This document shows positions 36,796 through 44,967 of a DNA stretch of 61,927 nucleotides, piece after piece. Both the position numbers and the translations under genes were made by a program. Origin of the DNA: Stenotrophomonas maltophilia (GTDB lineage Bacteria > Pseudomonadota > Gammaproteobacteria > Xanthomonadales > Xanthomonadaceae); NCBI RefSeq assembly GCF_004920835.1, contig NZ_QFHO01000027.1, forward strand, positions 1 through 61,927, written 5' to 3'. The notes under the pieces were generated by a model. That model searched no databases. It had not been told where the DNA came from and saw only the letters and a program-made list of their open reading frames with translations. Position 1 is the first letter of the stretch. Every line of letters starts with the position of its first letter.

Positions 36796-37377
36796 TCAGG
36801 GCAGCGGGGTCAACGCCACATCGACCATCGCCAGCAGTCGCTCGCGGCTGATGCCGTCACGGGCCTGCACCGAAATGCCGTGCAGCACGGTGGCGAAGTG
36901 ATCGCCCATGGCCTGCACCGCCGCATCGTCGGCCAGCTCCCCTTCGGCCTGGGCCTGCTGCAGGCGCGCAATGATCGCCGCGGTTCGCTGGCGGCGGTGG
37001 CTGGCCAGCCAATCCCGCATGCCCTCGCCATCGGGCGACACGCTGCTGGCCGAAGACACCACCAGGCAGCCATGCGGTCGGCCACGTCGGGTGTAGGTCA
37101 GCACCGCATCGCGCAGCATGCTGCCGATCGCCTCGCGCAGCGTGGCCTGCTCCAGCGCGCGCGGCGCGAAGCCGCCTTCGCCTTCCTCGTACAGCGCAAC
37201 GGCTTCGCGGAACAACTGCTCCTTGCTGCCGAACGCGGCATAGATGCGCGCCGATGCAATGCCCAGTGCTTCGACCAGTGCCGACATCGAGGTGCCTTCA
37301 TAGCCGTGCTGCCAGAACAGCAGCATTGCCTTGCGCAATGCCTGGTCCCTGTCGAATTCGCGCGGTCGCCCTGCCAT
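36796..37377 (-). CDS. TetR-family transcriptional regulator
   Basis: This 193-residue repressor has an N-terminal helix-turn-helix DQALRKAMLLFWQHGYEGTSMSALVEALGIASARIYAAFGSKEQLFREAV (about residues 10-60), typical of TetR. The C-terminal ligand domain contains RGRPHGCLVVSSASSV. It is divergent from the isomerase-hydrolase operon, and a TTTGTYGATCRACAAA-type palindrome overlaps the start of that operon's promoter region, so it very probably represses those genes. The inducer is unknown. The TonB receptor gene lies downstream on the same strand, 180 bp away. Confidence 0.92.
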   Translation of the reverse strand: MAGRPREFDRDQALRKAMLLFWQHGYEGTSMSALVEALGIASARIYAAFGSKEQLFREAVALYEEGEGGFAPRALEQATLREAIGSMLRDAVLTYTRRGRPHGCLVVSSASSVSPDGEGMRDWLASHRRQRTAAIIARLQQAQAEGELADDAAVQAMGDHFATVLHGISVQARDGISRERLLAMVDVALTPLP

Positions 37378-37419
37378 CTGCCTGCCTGCCGTTCTGAGGC
37401 GCGCAGTGTAACGCGGGTG

Positions 37420-37448
37420 TTGACCGCATCGATGCTCGCGCCTATTCT
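37420..37448 (+). promoter_or_regulatory. Promoter of the isomerase/hydrolase operon
   Basis: TTGACC (37420-37425) and TATTCT (37443-37448) are 17 bp apart. This is the best sigma-70-like promoter in the locus and lies 31 bp before the first start codon. Confidence 0.7.
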
Positions 37449-37463
37449 TTGTTGATCGACAAA
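37448..37463. promoter_or_regulatory. Candidate TetR operator
   Basis: The sequence TTTGTTGATCGACAAA is a near-perfect palindrome (only the T/C and G/A pair breaks it). It touches the -10 element and covers the expected transcription start, so a bound dimer would block initiation. It is the only such site seen between the TetR gene and the operon. Confidence 0.7.
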
Positions 37464-37478
37464 CAATTGGAGCAACAC

Positions 37479-38534
37479 ATGCAGACCCTCAAGGGCCCCA
37501 GCCTGCACCTGGCGCAGTTCGCCGGCGACCAGGCCCCGTTCAACTCGCTTACCGCCATTGCCGCGTGGGCGGCCGGCCACGGCTTCAAGGCGCTGCAGAT
37601 TCCGGCCTGGGATGCACGCCTGTTCGACCTGGCCACCGCTGCCGACAGCCAGGACTACTGCGACGACATTCGTGGCACGCTGGCCGAGCACGGCCTGCAG
37701 GTCAGCGAGCTGACCACCCACATTCTCGGCCAGCTGGTGGCCGTGCATCCGGCCTACGATGAACTCTGCGACGGCTTCGCCCCCGAAGCACTGCGCGGCA
37801 ATCCGAAGGCTCGCAGCGAATGGGCGCAGCAGCAGCTGCACCTGGCCGCCCACGCGTCGCGCCGCTTGGGCCTGCAGGACATGGGCACCTTCTCCGGCTC
37901 GTTCGCCTGGCCCTACCTGTTCCCGTTCCCGCAGCGCCCGCCGGGACTGATCGATGCGGCCTTCGATGAACTGGCACGGCGCTGGCGGCCGATCCTCGAT
38001 ACCTGCGAGGACAACGGCATCAACCTCTGCTACGAGATCCATCCCAGTGAAGACCTGCACGATGGCACCAGCTTCGAGCGCTTCTTCGAGCGTGTCGGCC
38101 AGCACGAGCGCTGCCGCATCCTGTTCGATCCCAGCCATTTCGTGCTGCAGCAGCTGGACTACCTGCAGTACCTGGACATCTACCACCCACTGATCCGCAT
38201 GTTCCATGTCAAGGACGCGGAATTCCGCCCCAGCGGCCGCCAGGGCATCTACGGCGGCTACGCCGACTGGACCGAGCGGGCGGGCCGCTTCCGCTCGCTG
38301 GGCGATGGCCAGGTCGACTTCAAGTCGATCTTCTCCAAGCTGGCCCAGTACGATTACCAGGGCTGGGCAACGTTGGAATGGGAGTGCTGCCTGAAGGACC
38401 AGGAGGCCGGTGCACGCGAAGGTGCCGCTTTCATCCGTGACCACATCATTCCGGTCACCGACAAGATCTTCGACGATTTCGCTGGTGCACCGATCAGCAC
38501 CGCACAGATGCAGCAGATGCTCGGCATCGCCTGA
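37479..38534 (+). CDS. Sugar phosphate isomerase/epimerase-type TIM-barrel protein
   Basis: This 351-residue protein of the AP-endonuclease-2/xylose-isomerase-like TIM-barrel superfamily has metal-binding positions likely in CYEIHPSEDLHDG, ILFDPSHFVLQQLDYLQYLDIY, MFHVKDAEF and ATLEWECCLKD. The family isomerises or dehydrates sugars and inositols. A GGAG site seven bases upstream sets the ATG at 37479. It is the first gene of a three-gene operon with two alpha/beta hydrolases and lies under a TetR-type operator. The substrate cannot be read from the sequence. Confidence 0.85.
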   Translation: MQTLKGPSLHLAQFAGDQAPFNSLTAIAAWAAGHGFKALQIPAWDARLFDLATAADSQDYCDDIRGTLAEHGLQVSELTTHILGQLVAVHPAYDELCDGFAPEALRGNPKARSEWAQQQLHLAAHASRRLGLQDMGTFSGSFAWPYLFPFPQRPPGLIDAAFDELARRWRPILDTCEDNGINLCYEIHPSEDLHDGTSFERFFERVGQHERCRILFDPSHFVLQQLDYLQYLDIYHPLIRMFHVKDAEFRPSGRQGIYGGYADWTERAGRFRSLGDGQVDFKSIFSKLAQYDYQGWATLEWECCLKDQEAGAREGAAFIRDHIIPVTDKIFDDFAGAPISTAQMQQMLGIA

Positions 38535-38554
38535 GCCCCAACGGAGCAACCCCC

Positions 38555-39448
38555 ATGAACACCCTTTCTTCCGCTGGCACTGCCGGCGACGATGCCCTGC
38601 GCCATCACTACCTGCGTATCGACGGCCAGCGCGTGCATTGCGTGTCGGCAGGCAGCGGCCAGCCCGTGCTGCTGATCCCTGGCTGGCCGCAGACCTGGTA
38701 TGCCTGGCGCCATGTGCTGCATGCACTGGCAGCCGCCGGTTTCGAGGCCATCGCGGTCGACCCGCCAGGCATTGGAGAATCCGATCGCCCCGTACATGGC
38801 TACGACACCGGCAGTGCCGCCGCAGTGCTGCACCAGACCATGCAGGCGCTGGGTCACGAACGCTACCAGGTGGTCGGCCACGACATCGGCATGTGGATCG
38901 CCTATGCGCTGGCCAGCGACCAGCCGCAGGCCGTGCAGCAGCTGGCCGTCACCGAAGCAGTCATCCCCGGGCTGGCGCCGGAGCCGGGCATCTTCGCTGC
39001 GCCGGCCGACAACATCTTCCTCTGGCACTTCATGTTCAACCAGGTGGCCGACCTGCCGGAAGCACTGATCACCGGACGCGAGCGCGCCTATCTGGAATTC
39101 ATGTTCGACCGCTGGTCGTACCGCCGTGATGCTGTTGCCGCCGATACCTACATTGCCGCCTACAGTCGGCCCGGTGCACTGCGCGCCGGCTTCGCATGGT
39201 ACCGCGCGATTCCGGAAACGATCCGCCAGAACAAGCTGCGTGCGCAGCGCCGGCTCGCAATGCCGGTGCTGGCGATCGGCGCCGAGCATGCCACCGCCGA
39301 TGCACCGATGCTGACCCTGCAACCACACGCCGATGACCTGCGCGGCAGCATCGTACCGGGCTGTGGCCACTTCATCATGGAGGAAGCACCGCAGGCGTTC
39401 CTGGAACAGCTGCTGCCGTTCCTGCAGGAGGCGCGTCATGCCGCTTGA
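38555..39448 (+). CDS. Alpha/beta hydrolase, epoxide-hydrolase/dehalogenase type
   Basis: This 297-residue hydrolase has the oxyanion region LLIPGWPQTWYAWRHV (about residues 40-55, GWPQ like the HGFPE of epoxide hydrolases), AVDPPGIGESDRP, nucleophile elbow VVGHDIGMWIAYALA with Asp rather than Ser (about residue 111), and the His in PGCGHFIMEEAPQAF near the C-terminus. An Asp nucleophile points to an epoxide hydrolase or haloalkane dehalogenase rather than an esterase. It starts 20 bp after the isomerase gene and overlaps the next by 11 bp. Confidence 0.87.
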   Translation: MNTLSSAGTAGDDALRHHYLRIDGQRVHCVSAGSGQPVLLIPGWPQTWYAWRHVLHALAAAGFEAIAVDPPGIGESDRPVHGYDTGSAAAVLHQTMQALGHERYQVVGHDIGMWIAYALASDQPQAVQQLAVTEAVIPGLAPEPGIFAAPADNIFLWHFMFNQVADLPEALITGRERAYLEFMFDRWSYRRDAVAADTYIAAYSRPGALRAGFAWYRAIPETIRQNKLRAQRRLAMPVLAIGAEHATADAPMLTLQPHADDLRGSIVPGCGHFIMEEAPQAFLEQLLPFLQEARHAA

Positions 39449-40364
39449 ACCCGCACTGCAGCAGTTCGTCGATGCAGTCGCGGCCCATCCGCTGCCCGAG
39501 GACCTGCGCGAACTGCGTGCGATCAGCGAGACCGCACTGCCGCAATTGCAGGGTGCACCGCAACCGGTCGCACACGTGATCGAGCACAGCGTGGCCGCAC
39601 GTGACGGACAGCCGCTGGAAGTGCGCCTGTACACCCCGGACGGGCTGCCCGACGGACCGGCACCGGCCCTTTTGTTCGCGCATGGCGGCGGCTGGTTCCA
39701 GTGTTCGTTGGCAGTCTATGACGGTCCTTGCCGTGCGCTGGCCAATGCCAGCGGCTGCGTCGTGGTGGCGGTCGGCTACCGCCTGGCCCCGGAGCATCCG
39801 TTTCCGGTGCCGCTGCAGGATGTAGCAGACGCCTGGCAGTGGCTGCAGATCAACGCCGCTGGCCTGGGCCTGGACCCGCAACGACTGGCGATCGGGGGCG
39901 ACAGTGCCGGTGGCAATCTCGCTGCCGCCTGCTGCCTGCTGCTGCGTGATCTCGGCCTGCCGCAGCCGCACCACCAGCTGCTGCTGTACCCCGCGCTGGA
40001 TGCCGGCATGGGCAGCGACTCCTACCGCGAGTACGCCAGCGGCTACTACCTCAGCGCCGAACTGATGCAGCGCTGCTGGCAGGCCTATCTGGGCGACATG
40101 GATCCGCCGCCCGCACTCGCCTCGCCGGCCCACGCAACGGACCTGTCCGGCCTGGCACCGGCTTCCGTGCTCAGCTGCGAGCACGACCCGCTGCGTGATG
40201 AGGCCGAGCACTACGCGGCGCGCCTGCAGTCTGCGAACGTGGCGTGCACGCTGGAGCGGTTGCCCGGGATGATCCATGCCTGCATCCATCTGCACGGGGT
40301 GGTCACCTCCACGGACGCGGCGGTACAGCGCGCGGGCGCCCGGCTGCGTCAGGCTCTGGCCTGA
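39438..40364 (+). CDS. Alpha/beta hydrolase of the hormone-sensitive lipase family
   Basis: This 308-residue esterase-type enzyme carries the HSL signature [14 protein letters not shown] (HGGGW, about residue 76), [15 protein letters not shown], nucleophile elbow [13 protein letters not shown] (Ser about 157), the acid in [10 protein letters not shown], and the His of [11 protein letters not shown]. Such enzymes hydrolyse short acyl or acetyl esters. GGAGG upstream and overlap with the previous gene indicate tight coupling, so epoxide/ester-type substrates may be processed in series. No terminator was seen directly after it before the tRNA-Ala promoter. Confidence 0.9.
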   Translation: MPLEPALQQFVDAVAAHPLPEDLRELRAISETALPQLQGAPQPVAHVIEHSVAARDGQPLEVRLYTPDGLPDGPAPALLFAHGGGWFQCSLAVYDGPCRALANASGCVVVAVGYRLAPEHPFPVPLQDVADAWQWLQINAAGLGLDPQRLAIGGDSAGGNLAAACCLLLRDLGLPQPHHQLLLYPALDAGMGSDSYREYASGYYLSAELMQRCWQAYLGDMDPPPALASPAHATDLSGLAPASVLSCEHDPLRDEAEHYAARLQSANVACTLERLPGMIHACIHLHGVVTSTDAAVQRAGARLRQALA

Positions 40365-40410
40365 ACAGGTGGGCCGGTGGCGGGGCCAATACCGCCGCCC
40401 TGCCCTCCGC

Positions 40411-40439
40411 TTGGCAAGCCCCACTGGCAGCGCTACACT
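40411..40439 (+). promoter_or_regulatory. tRNA-Ala promoter
   Basis: TTGGCA (40411-40416) and TACACT (40434-40439) with a 17-bp spacer lie just before the tRNA. Confidence 0.8.
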
Positions 40440-40452
40440 GAAACCCTGCCGT

Positions 40453-40528
<76 letters not shown>

Positions 40529-40539
40529 CTATTCGGAAG

Positions 40540-40573
40540 AACCCGTAGATCCACGTGATCTGCGGGTTTTTTC
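40540..40573 (+). terminator. Terminator after tRNA-Ala
   Basis: The 12-base arms AACCCGTAGATC and GATCTGCGGGTT (one wobble) end in TTTTTTCTTTTC. Confidence 0.85.
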
Positions 40574-40589
40574 TTTTCAGCATCCCGGC

Positions 40590-40763
40590 TCAGGCCGGCT
40601 CCTGGCCTCCGTCCTTGCGCTGCGGGCTCCGCGAGTGCGTATCGCGCACCTGTTGATCGCGCTGCCCCGGCCGCTGCTTGGCCACATCGTCCTGCTTCCT
40701 GTCCTGGCGGCTTTCCTGCACGCCCTGCTTCGGGTCGCCGTGGTCTTTATCGTGCTCGCTCAT
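40590..40763 (-). CDS. Small hydrophilic protein of unknown function
   Basis: This 57-residue protein is made almost only of charged and polar residues ([20 protein letters not shown] at the start, ending KDGGQEPA). It is predicted to be disordered, with no membrane segment. A GAGGGAG ribosome site six bases from the ATG at 40763 and the codon pattern make it a credible gene. It resembles the small stress-type Lys/Asp/Gln-rich proteins of Xanthomonads, but the family was not identified. Confidence 0.6.
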   Translation of the reverse strand: MSEHDKDHGDPKQGVQESRQDRKQDDVAKQRPGQRDQQVRDTHSRSPQRKDGGQEPA

Positions 40764-40923
40764 CGAAAACTCCCTCGTCGGCGGGAGCCGACGCTGCCTC
40801 CACGCTAGAGCGCATCGGGTAAGCCGCCAGTCAGTTCGGTGCGAACGCTGTGTGCAGCCCGCGGCTTGCAGCCATCGGCAAGGTACATCCAGAATCCGAC
40901 GCACTATGCATACCGGGTGCACC

Positions 40924-41409
40924 ATGCCCTCTTCCGTCCAGCACGCAGCACACGCCGTGCCGATGATCCTCGATGCGACCGACGGCAGCCTCCGTCTCGG
41001 CAATCTACCGGCCTTGATCTGCCCCACCCTCTCACTGGATGAAGCGCGCGTCGCCTTTGCCGCCTTGGTAAGTGGGGAGCGCGATGTCGGCACCGGCTAC
41101 CACTGGCTGAGCCTGCACCGGCTCAGCCTGGGCGGTGCGCCTGCCGGCATCAGCCTGTGCTTCCACGGGCAACGGCTCGACATGGTGACGATGAGCGTCG
41201 ATCTACCCGGTGCAACACTGGAAGACGGCTGGCCGACCCAGGCAGCGATCGACGCCGAAGTCGCCTTCATGCGCCGCACGCTGGGTGCGGCGCTGGGTTG
41301 CAAGCTGAGCGGCGGCCACGCCCACTTCAACTGGGGCGAGGCCTGGGCCCGGTTCGACCCGAAAGGCTTCATGGCCAGCAGCGGCATCCGCTACGCGCCA
41401 CGCACGTGA
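40924..41409 (+). CDS. Conserved-looking hypothetical protein
   Basis: This 161-residue soluble protein was not recognised. It contains LPALICPTLSLDEARVAFAALV, GTGYHWLSLHRLSLGGAPAGISLCFHGQRLDMVTMSVDLP and a C-terminal GGHAHFNWGEAWARFDPKGF. No signal peptide is seen. The start is uncertain: ATG at 40924 or at 40906, neither with a clear ribosome site. It is convergent with the SDR gene, ending six bases from that gene's stop codon. Confidence 0.55.
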   Translation: MPSSVQHAAHAVPMILDATDGSLRLGNLPALICPTLSLDEARVAFAALVSGERDVGTGYHWLSLHRLSLGGAPAGISLCFHGQRLDMVTMSVDLPGATLEDGWPTQAAIDAEVAFMRRTLGAALGCKLSGGHAHFNWGEAWARFDPKGFMASSGIRYAPRT

Positions 41410-41415
41410 CCGCGC

Positions 41416-42177
41416 TCAGGTACGGGTGATCGACACCCCACCCTCCACGCGCATCGCGCTGCCGGTAACGAAACTGCTTTCATCGCTGGCCAGGAACAAC
41501 GCCGCATTGGCGATCTCCTCCGGCTCGGCGAGGCGCTTGAGCGCGTGCAGCGAGCGCACGAAGTCGCGGGCATCGCCGGTGGGTGCCGCTTGCCGGCCCA
41601 TCTCGGTATCCGTGCCCCCGGGCAGCAGCACGTTGCTGCGCACGCCACGCGCCCCGTATTCGGCGGCGATCACCTGGCTCAGGCCAATCAGCCCAGCCTT
41701 GCTCGACGCATAGGCCGCCATGCCCGGGAATCCCACCGTATGACCAACGAAGGTGCCGACGAACACCAGCGAGCCACCGCCGCGCGCCAGCATCGCCGGC
41801 AACTGCGCGCGTGCGGCGTGGAAGGCGGCATCCAGGTTGGTCGCCATCACCTCGCGCCAGGCGTCCACCGGGAACTCCGCGGCCGGCACGCCCAGGCCGA
41901 GCATGCCGGCATTATTAAGGGCGATGTCGAGGCCACCGAATGACTGCTGGGCGAGATCGACCAGCGTCTGCGCCGTGCCCGGATCAGCCACATCCGCCGC
42001 ATGCACTACCACCTCGCCACCAGCGGCGCGGATCTGCTCGGCCAGTTCCTGCAGCGGCTCCGGCCGCCGTGCGTTGAGCACCAGCTTTGCGCCTTCAGCA
42101 GCGAAGCGCAGGGCGCTGGCGCGACCGATGCCGGCACTGGCACCGGTGACAAGGGCGATCTTGTTGTTCAGGCGCAT
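41416..42177 (-). CDS. Short-chain dehydrogenase/reductase
   Basis: This 253-residue classical SDR has TGASAGIGRASA (residues 10-21), NNAGMLG, and Ser-Tyr-Lys triad positions around FVGTFVGHTVGFPGMAAYASSKAG. VLLPGGTDTEMG and the C-terminal EEIANAALFLASDESSFVTGSAMRVEGG are typical. The Arg pair in NARRPE suggests NADP preference. The substrate is unknown. The gene is divergent from the Ada-like gene, with an 11-bp inverted repeat in the shared 132-bp region. Confidence 0.88.
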   Translation of the reverse strand: MRLNNKIALVTGASAGIGRASALRFAAEGAKLVLNARRPEPLQELAEQIRAAGGEVVVHAADVADPGTAQTLVDLAQQSFGGLDIALNNAGMLGLGVPAAEFPVDAWREVMATNLDAAFHAARAQLPAMLARGGGSLVFVGTFVGHTVGFPGMAAYASSKAGLIGLSQVIAAEYGARGVRSNVLLPGGTDTEMGRQAAPTGDARDFVRSLHALKRLAEPEEIANAALFLASDESSFVTGSAMRVEGGVSITRT

Positions 42178-42234
42178 GGTCGTGGTACCGGTTGTGAAGT
42201 GGCCGCCACGATGCCGTGCCTTCGGCCTGCCAAC

Positions 42235-42276
42235 ACTCCGTTTCCGGGCCTGACCCGTCGGTGCAGGAAACGGAGT
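42235..42276. promoter_or_regulatory. Inverted repeat between SDR and Ada-like genes
   Basis: ACTCCGTTTCC (42235-42245) and its exact complement GGAAACGGAGT (42266-42276) are separated by 20 bp. The site is in the divergent promoter region and could bind a dimeric regulator, possibly the AraC-type domain of the neighbouring protein. That binding is untested. Confidence 0.45.
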
Positions 42277-42309
42277 TTCCGCAGAACCGGCACGTGCCAG
42301 AATCCAGCC

Positions 42310-43152
42310 ATGGACAGTACCGCCACCACCGCCCTCGATGCCCGCGTAGAACGGGTCTGCCGCCACCTGCAGACCAGCCTCGACGAACCCTCGCTGCAGG
42401 AGCTGGCCGACATCGCTGGCTGCAGCCCGACGCGCCTGCATCGCCTGTTCAAGCAGGCCACCGGGCTGACCCCCAAGCAGTACGCCGCCGCGCTGCGCGC
42501 CGACCGCCTGCGCACCGGGCTGGAACAACAGGAACGCATCACCGACGCCTTCCACGATGCTGGCTTCGGTTCCAGTGGACGCTTCTATGAGAACGCACCT
42601 AAGTTGCTGGGCATGACTCCCAAGCAATGGCGCGCAGGTGGTCGCGGCGAAGTCATCCACTTCGCGCTTGCCGAAAGCTCACTGGGCAGCGTGCTGGTGG
42701 CCAGCAGCGGGACCGGCGTGGTCGCGATCCTGCTCGGCGACGATCCGGAGACCCTGCTGCAGTCGCTGCAGCAACGCTTCCGCCAAGCCGAACTGGTCGG
42801 CGCCGACCAGGGCTATGAGCAACTGGTGGCACAGGTCGTAGGCCTGGTCGAGGATCCTTCGCGGGGCGCCACGCTGCCGCTGGACATCCGCGGCACCGCG
42901 TTCCAGCAACGGGTGTGGCAAGCGCTGCAGCAGATTCCGCGCGGGCAGACCGCGTCGTATGCGGATGTCGCCGCGCGCATCGGCGCCCCGCGCTCGAGCC
43001 GTGCCGTAGCCCGCGCATGCGCAAGCAACCCGCTGGCGGTGGCAGTGCCCTGCCACCGCGTGGTGCGCCGCGACGGCGACCTGTCCGGCTACGCCTGGGG
43101 CGTGGCCCGCAAGCGCGAACTGCTACGCCGCGAAAAGGCCTCGACTGCCTGA
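42310..43152 (+). CDS. Ada-like protein: AraC domain fused to O6-methylguanine-DNA methyltransferase
   Basis: This 280-residue protein has an N-terminal AraC helix-turn-helix pair (about 15-110: LQELADIAGCSPTRLHRLFKQATGLTPKQY, DAFHDAGFGSSGRFYENAPKLLGMTPKQW) and a C-terminal alkyltransferase with VWQALQQIPRGQTASYADVAARIG and the acceptor motif AVPCHRVVR (Cys about 248). The usual Ada N-terminal zinc domain that senses methylphosphotriesters is absent, so activation by that route is unlikely here; an Ada-A-less regulator or a simple repair enzyme are both possible. The ATG at 42310 is chosen at the start of the homology. Confidence 0.9.
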   Translation: MDSTATTALDARVERVCRHLQTSLDEPSLQELADIAGCSPTRLHRLFKQATGLTPKQYAAALRADRLRTGLEQQERITDAFHDAGFGSSGRFYENAPKLLGMTPKQWRAGGRGEVIHFALAESSLGSVLVASSGTGVVAILLGDDPETLLQSLQQRFRQAELVGADQGYEQLVAQVVGLVEDPSRGATLPLDIRGTAFQQRVWQALQQIPRGQTASYADVAARIGAPRSSRAVARACASNPLAVAVPCHRVVRRDGDLSGYAWGVARKRELLRREKASTA

Positions 43153-43211
43153 GGTGGGTGCCGACCTTGGTCGGCGCCCAGCTTCCGGTAGGTGCCGACC
43201 TTGGTCGGCAC
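43153..43211 (+). repeat. Two SMAG-like REP palindromes in direct orientation
   Basis: GGTGGGTGCCGACC (from 43153) and GGTAGGTGCCGACC (from 43187) each form a hairpin around TT. They lie between the stop codons of the convergent Ada-like and reductase genes. Confidence 0.8.
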
Positions 43212-43223
43212 ACCGCCAAGCCC

Positions 43224-44249
43224 TCAATCCAGCTTCACCACCAGCTTGCCGAAGTTGCGCCCCTGCAACAGCCCGAAGAACGCCTCCGGTGCATTCTCCA
43301 GTCCTTCCACCACATCCTCGCGGTACTGGATGCGGCCGTCGCGCAGCCACTGCGGCATCTCGCGTTCGAAGTCCGGCCACAGGTGGTTGAAGTCGTGCAC
43401 GATGAAACCACGCACGGTCAGGCGCTGGCGCAGGATCTGGCTGAACAGTGCGGGCAACCGGTCCGGGCCGGGCTGCTCGACGCCCCGCTCGTTGTAGGTC
43501 GCGATGGTGCCGCACACCGGAATGCGGGCGAAGTCGTTGAGCAGCGGCAGCACTGCATCCAGCACATGCCCGCCCACGTTCTCGAAATACACGTCGATAC
43601 CCCTGGGCACCGCCGCGCGCAGCTGCGCGGCGAAATCAGCGGCGCGATGATCCAGCGCCACGTCCACGCCCAGTGTCTGCAGATAGGCACGCTTGGATTC
43701 GCCACCGGCGATGGCGACCGCGCGCGCGCCCTGCAGCTTCGCCAGCTGCGCCACAGTCGCGCCGACCGGCCCGGTCGCGGCGGCCACCACCAGCGTCTCG
43801 CCCGGCTTCAGGCGGGCGATTTCATGCAGGCTGGAATAGGCGGTGAAACCGGGCATGCCATACACGCCCAGCGCCGTACTCAACGGCAGGCCGGCCGGAT
43901 CCAGCCGACGCCCCAGCGCCTTGGCCGGCAGCACCGCGTGGGTCTGCCAGCCACCCGGCGCCAGCACCAGATCACCTGCGGCTACACCCTCGGCGTGGGA
44001 CTGCAGCACCTCGGCCACGGTTTGCCCTTCCATCACCGCGCCCACCGCCACCGGCGCGGCATACGAGGGGCCCTCGTCCATGCGTCCACGCATGTACGGG
44101 TCCAGCGACAGGTAGCGGTTGCGCAGCAGCACTTCGCCATCGGCCAATGACGGCAACGCAACCTGTTCCAGGCGGAAGTTGGCTGCACTTGGCGCCCCCT
44201 GCGGACGCGACGCAAGCACGATGCGGGAGGTGGTCGAGGGATCGGACAT
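43224..44249 (-). CDS. NADP-dependent medium-chain oxidoreductase (CurA/leukotriene-hydroxydehydrogenase type)
   Basis: This 341-residue zinc-free medium-chain reductase has RNRYLSLDPYMRGRM, the cofactor motif AAATGPVGATVAQLAKLQGAR (about residue 154), DVYFENVGGHVLDAVLPLLN and RGFIVHDF. The family reduces the double bond of enones and prostaglandin-like alkenals with NADPH; E. coli CurA acts on curcumin. It is likely a detoxifying alkenal reductase. The downstream side carries SMAG palindromes that may end both this and the Ada-like transcript. Confidence 0.9.
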   Translation of the reverse strand: MSDPSTTSRIVLASRPQGAPSAANFRLEQVALPSLADGEVLLRNRYLSLDPYMRGRMDEGPSYAAPVAVGAVMEGQTVAEVLQSHAEGVAAGDLVLAPGGWQTHAVLPAKALGRRLDPAGLPLSTALGVYGMPGFTAYSSLHEIARLKPGETLVVAAATGPVGATVAQLAKLQGARAVAIAGGESKRAYLQTLGVDVALDHRAADFAAQLRAAVPRGIDVYFENVGGHVLDAVLPLLNDFARIPVCGTIATYNERGVEQPGPDRLPALFSQILRQRLTVRGFIVHDFNHLWPDFEREMPQWLRDGRIQYREDVVEGLENAPEAFFGLLQGRNFGKLVVKLD

Positions 44250-44515
44250 GGCCAGGTCTCTGCTGTTGCCAGCATCAGGAAAGGAGTGCCGACACTACGC
44301 CGCAGCCATCCCCGATGGCGGCCACGAAAACAGCGTTCCATCGCCCGGACCGGCGCGGGTCCGGCGCAGCCCCTGCCCTTGCAGCTTTGGCGATGGCGGC
44401 GACCTGCTGATTTCCACCGCAGAGGATGATCGATTGACCACGCCCCGCCCCACAACGGAGGATCAAGCACTTGCGAGCGCGCAGACGGCAATGTGAAGAA
44501 ATCTTGGCAAAACGC
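44250..44515. other. Intergenic region without recognised gene
   Basis: This region between the reductase start and the tRNA-Phe promoter has no supported CDS. A plus-strand ORF crossing 44249-44496 has no ribosome site and starts inside the reductase gene, so it was not accepted. The upstream promoter of the reductase must lie here. Confidence 0.5.
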
Positions 44516-44544
44516 TTGCCGAAGGCAGCCGACCTCCGTAATAT
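44516..44544 (+). promoter_or_regulatory. tRNA-Phe promoter
   Basis: TTGCCG (44516-44521) and TAATAT (44539-44544) are 17 bp apart, 39 bp before the first tRNA. A GC-rich stretch follows the -10. Confidence 0.8.
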
Positions 44545-44583
44545 ACGCGTCCTTGGCAGCGACCTCGCTGCAACGAAACATGT

Positions 44584-44659
44584 GGCCGAGTAGCTCAGTT
44601 GGTAGAGCAGGGGATTGAAAATCCCCGTGTCGGCGGTTCGATTCCGTCTTCGGCCACCA
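44584..44659 (+). tRNA. tRNA-Phe (GAA), copy 1
   Basis: 76 bases with encoded CCA; acceptor GGCCGAG pairs with TTCGGCC with one wobble. The anticodon stem GGGGA/TCCCC holds loop TTGAAAA, giving GAA. Confidence 0.97.
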
Positions 44660-44666
44660 TTTTCGA

Positions 44667-44695
44667 AGGCCTGCAGAAATGCGGGTCTTTTTTTT
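44667..44695 (+). terminator. Terminator after first tRNA-Phe
   Basis: AGGCCTGCA-GAAA-TGCGGGTCT with two wobble pairs is followed by eight Ts. It is a diverged copy of the hairpin after the second tRNA. Confidence 0.8.
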
Positions 44696-44732
44696 CCGGA
44701 AACCGGGTTTGATCACGGTTGCCGCACAATTT

Positions 44733-44808
44733 GGCCGAGTAGCTCAGTTGGTAGAGCAGGGGATTGAAAATCCCCGTGTCGGCGGTTCGATTCCGTCTTC
44801 GGCCACCA
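44733..44808 (+). tRNA. tRNA-Phe (GAA), copy 2
   Basis: It is identical in sequence to copy 1, 149 bp downstream. No separate promoter was recognised between the copies, so expression may depend on read-through of the first terminator. Confidence 0.97.
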
Positions 44809-44815
44809 TCTTTCG

Positions 44816-44843
44816 AGACCTGCAGAAATGCAGGTCTTTTTTT
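44816..44843 (+). terminator. Terminator after second tRNA-Phe
   Basis: A perfect 9-bp stem AGACCTGCA/TGCAGGTCT with a GAAA tetraloop is followed by a T run. Confidence 0.92.
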
Positions 44844-44967
44844 GTCTGCGATCTGCCATCCTCGCAAGGCGTGGATCCAGGCCCGGCCAGCGCCGCCTGG
44901 TTGACGAAACATTTACACCACCTCACGCCGTGCCACCTACGCTCCAGACTCCTGCCTGGAGCCGCCC

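Noticed and set aside
44119..44496. 125-codon frame before the tRNA-Phe genes
   Set aside because: It begins inside the reductase gene on the other strand and has no ribosome site or recognisable domain.
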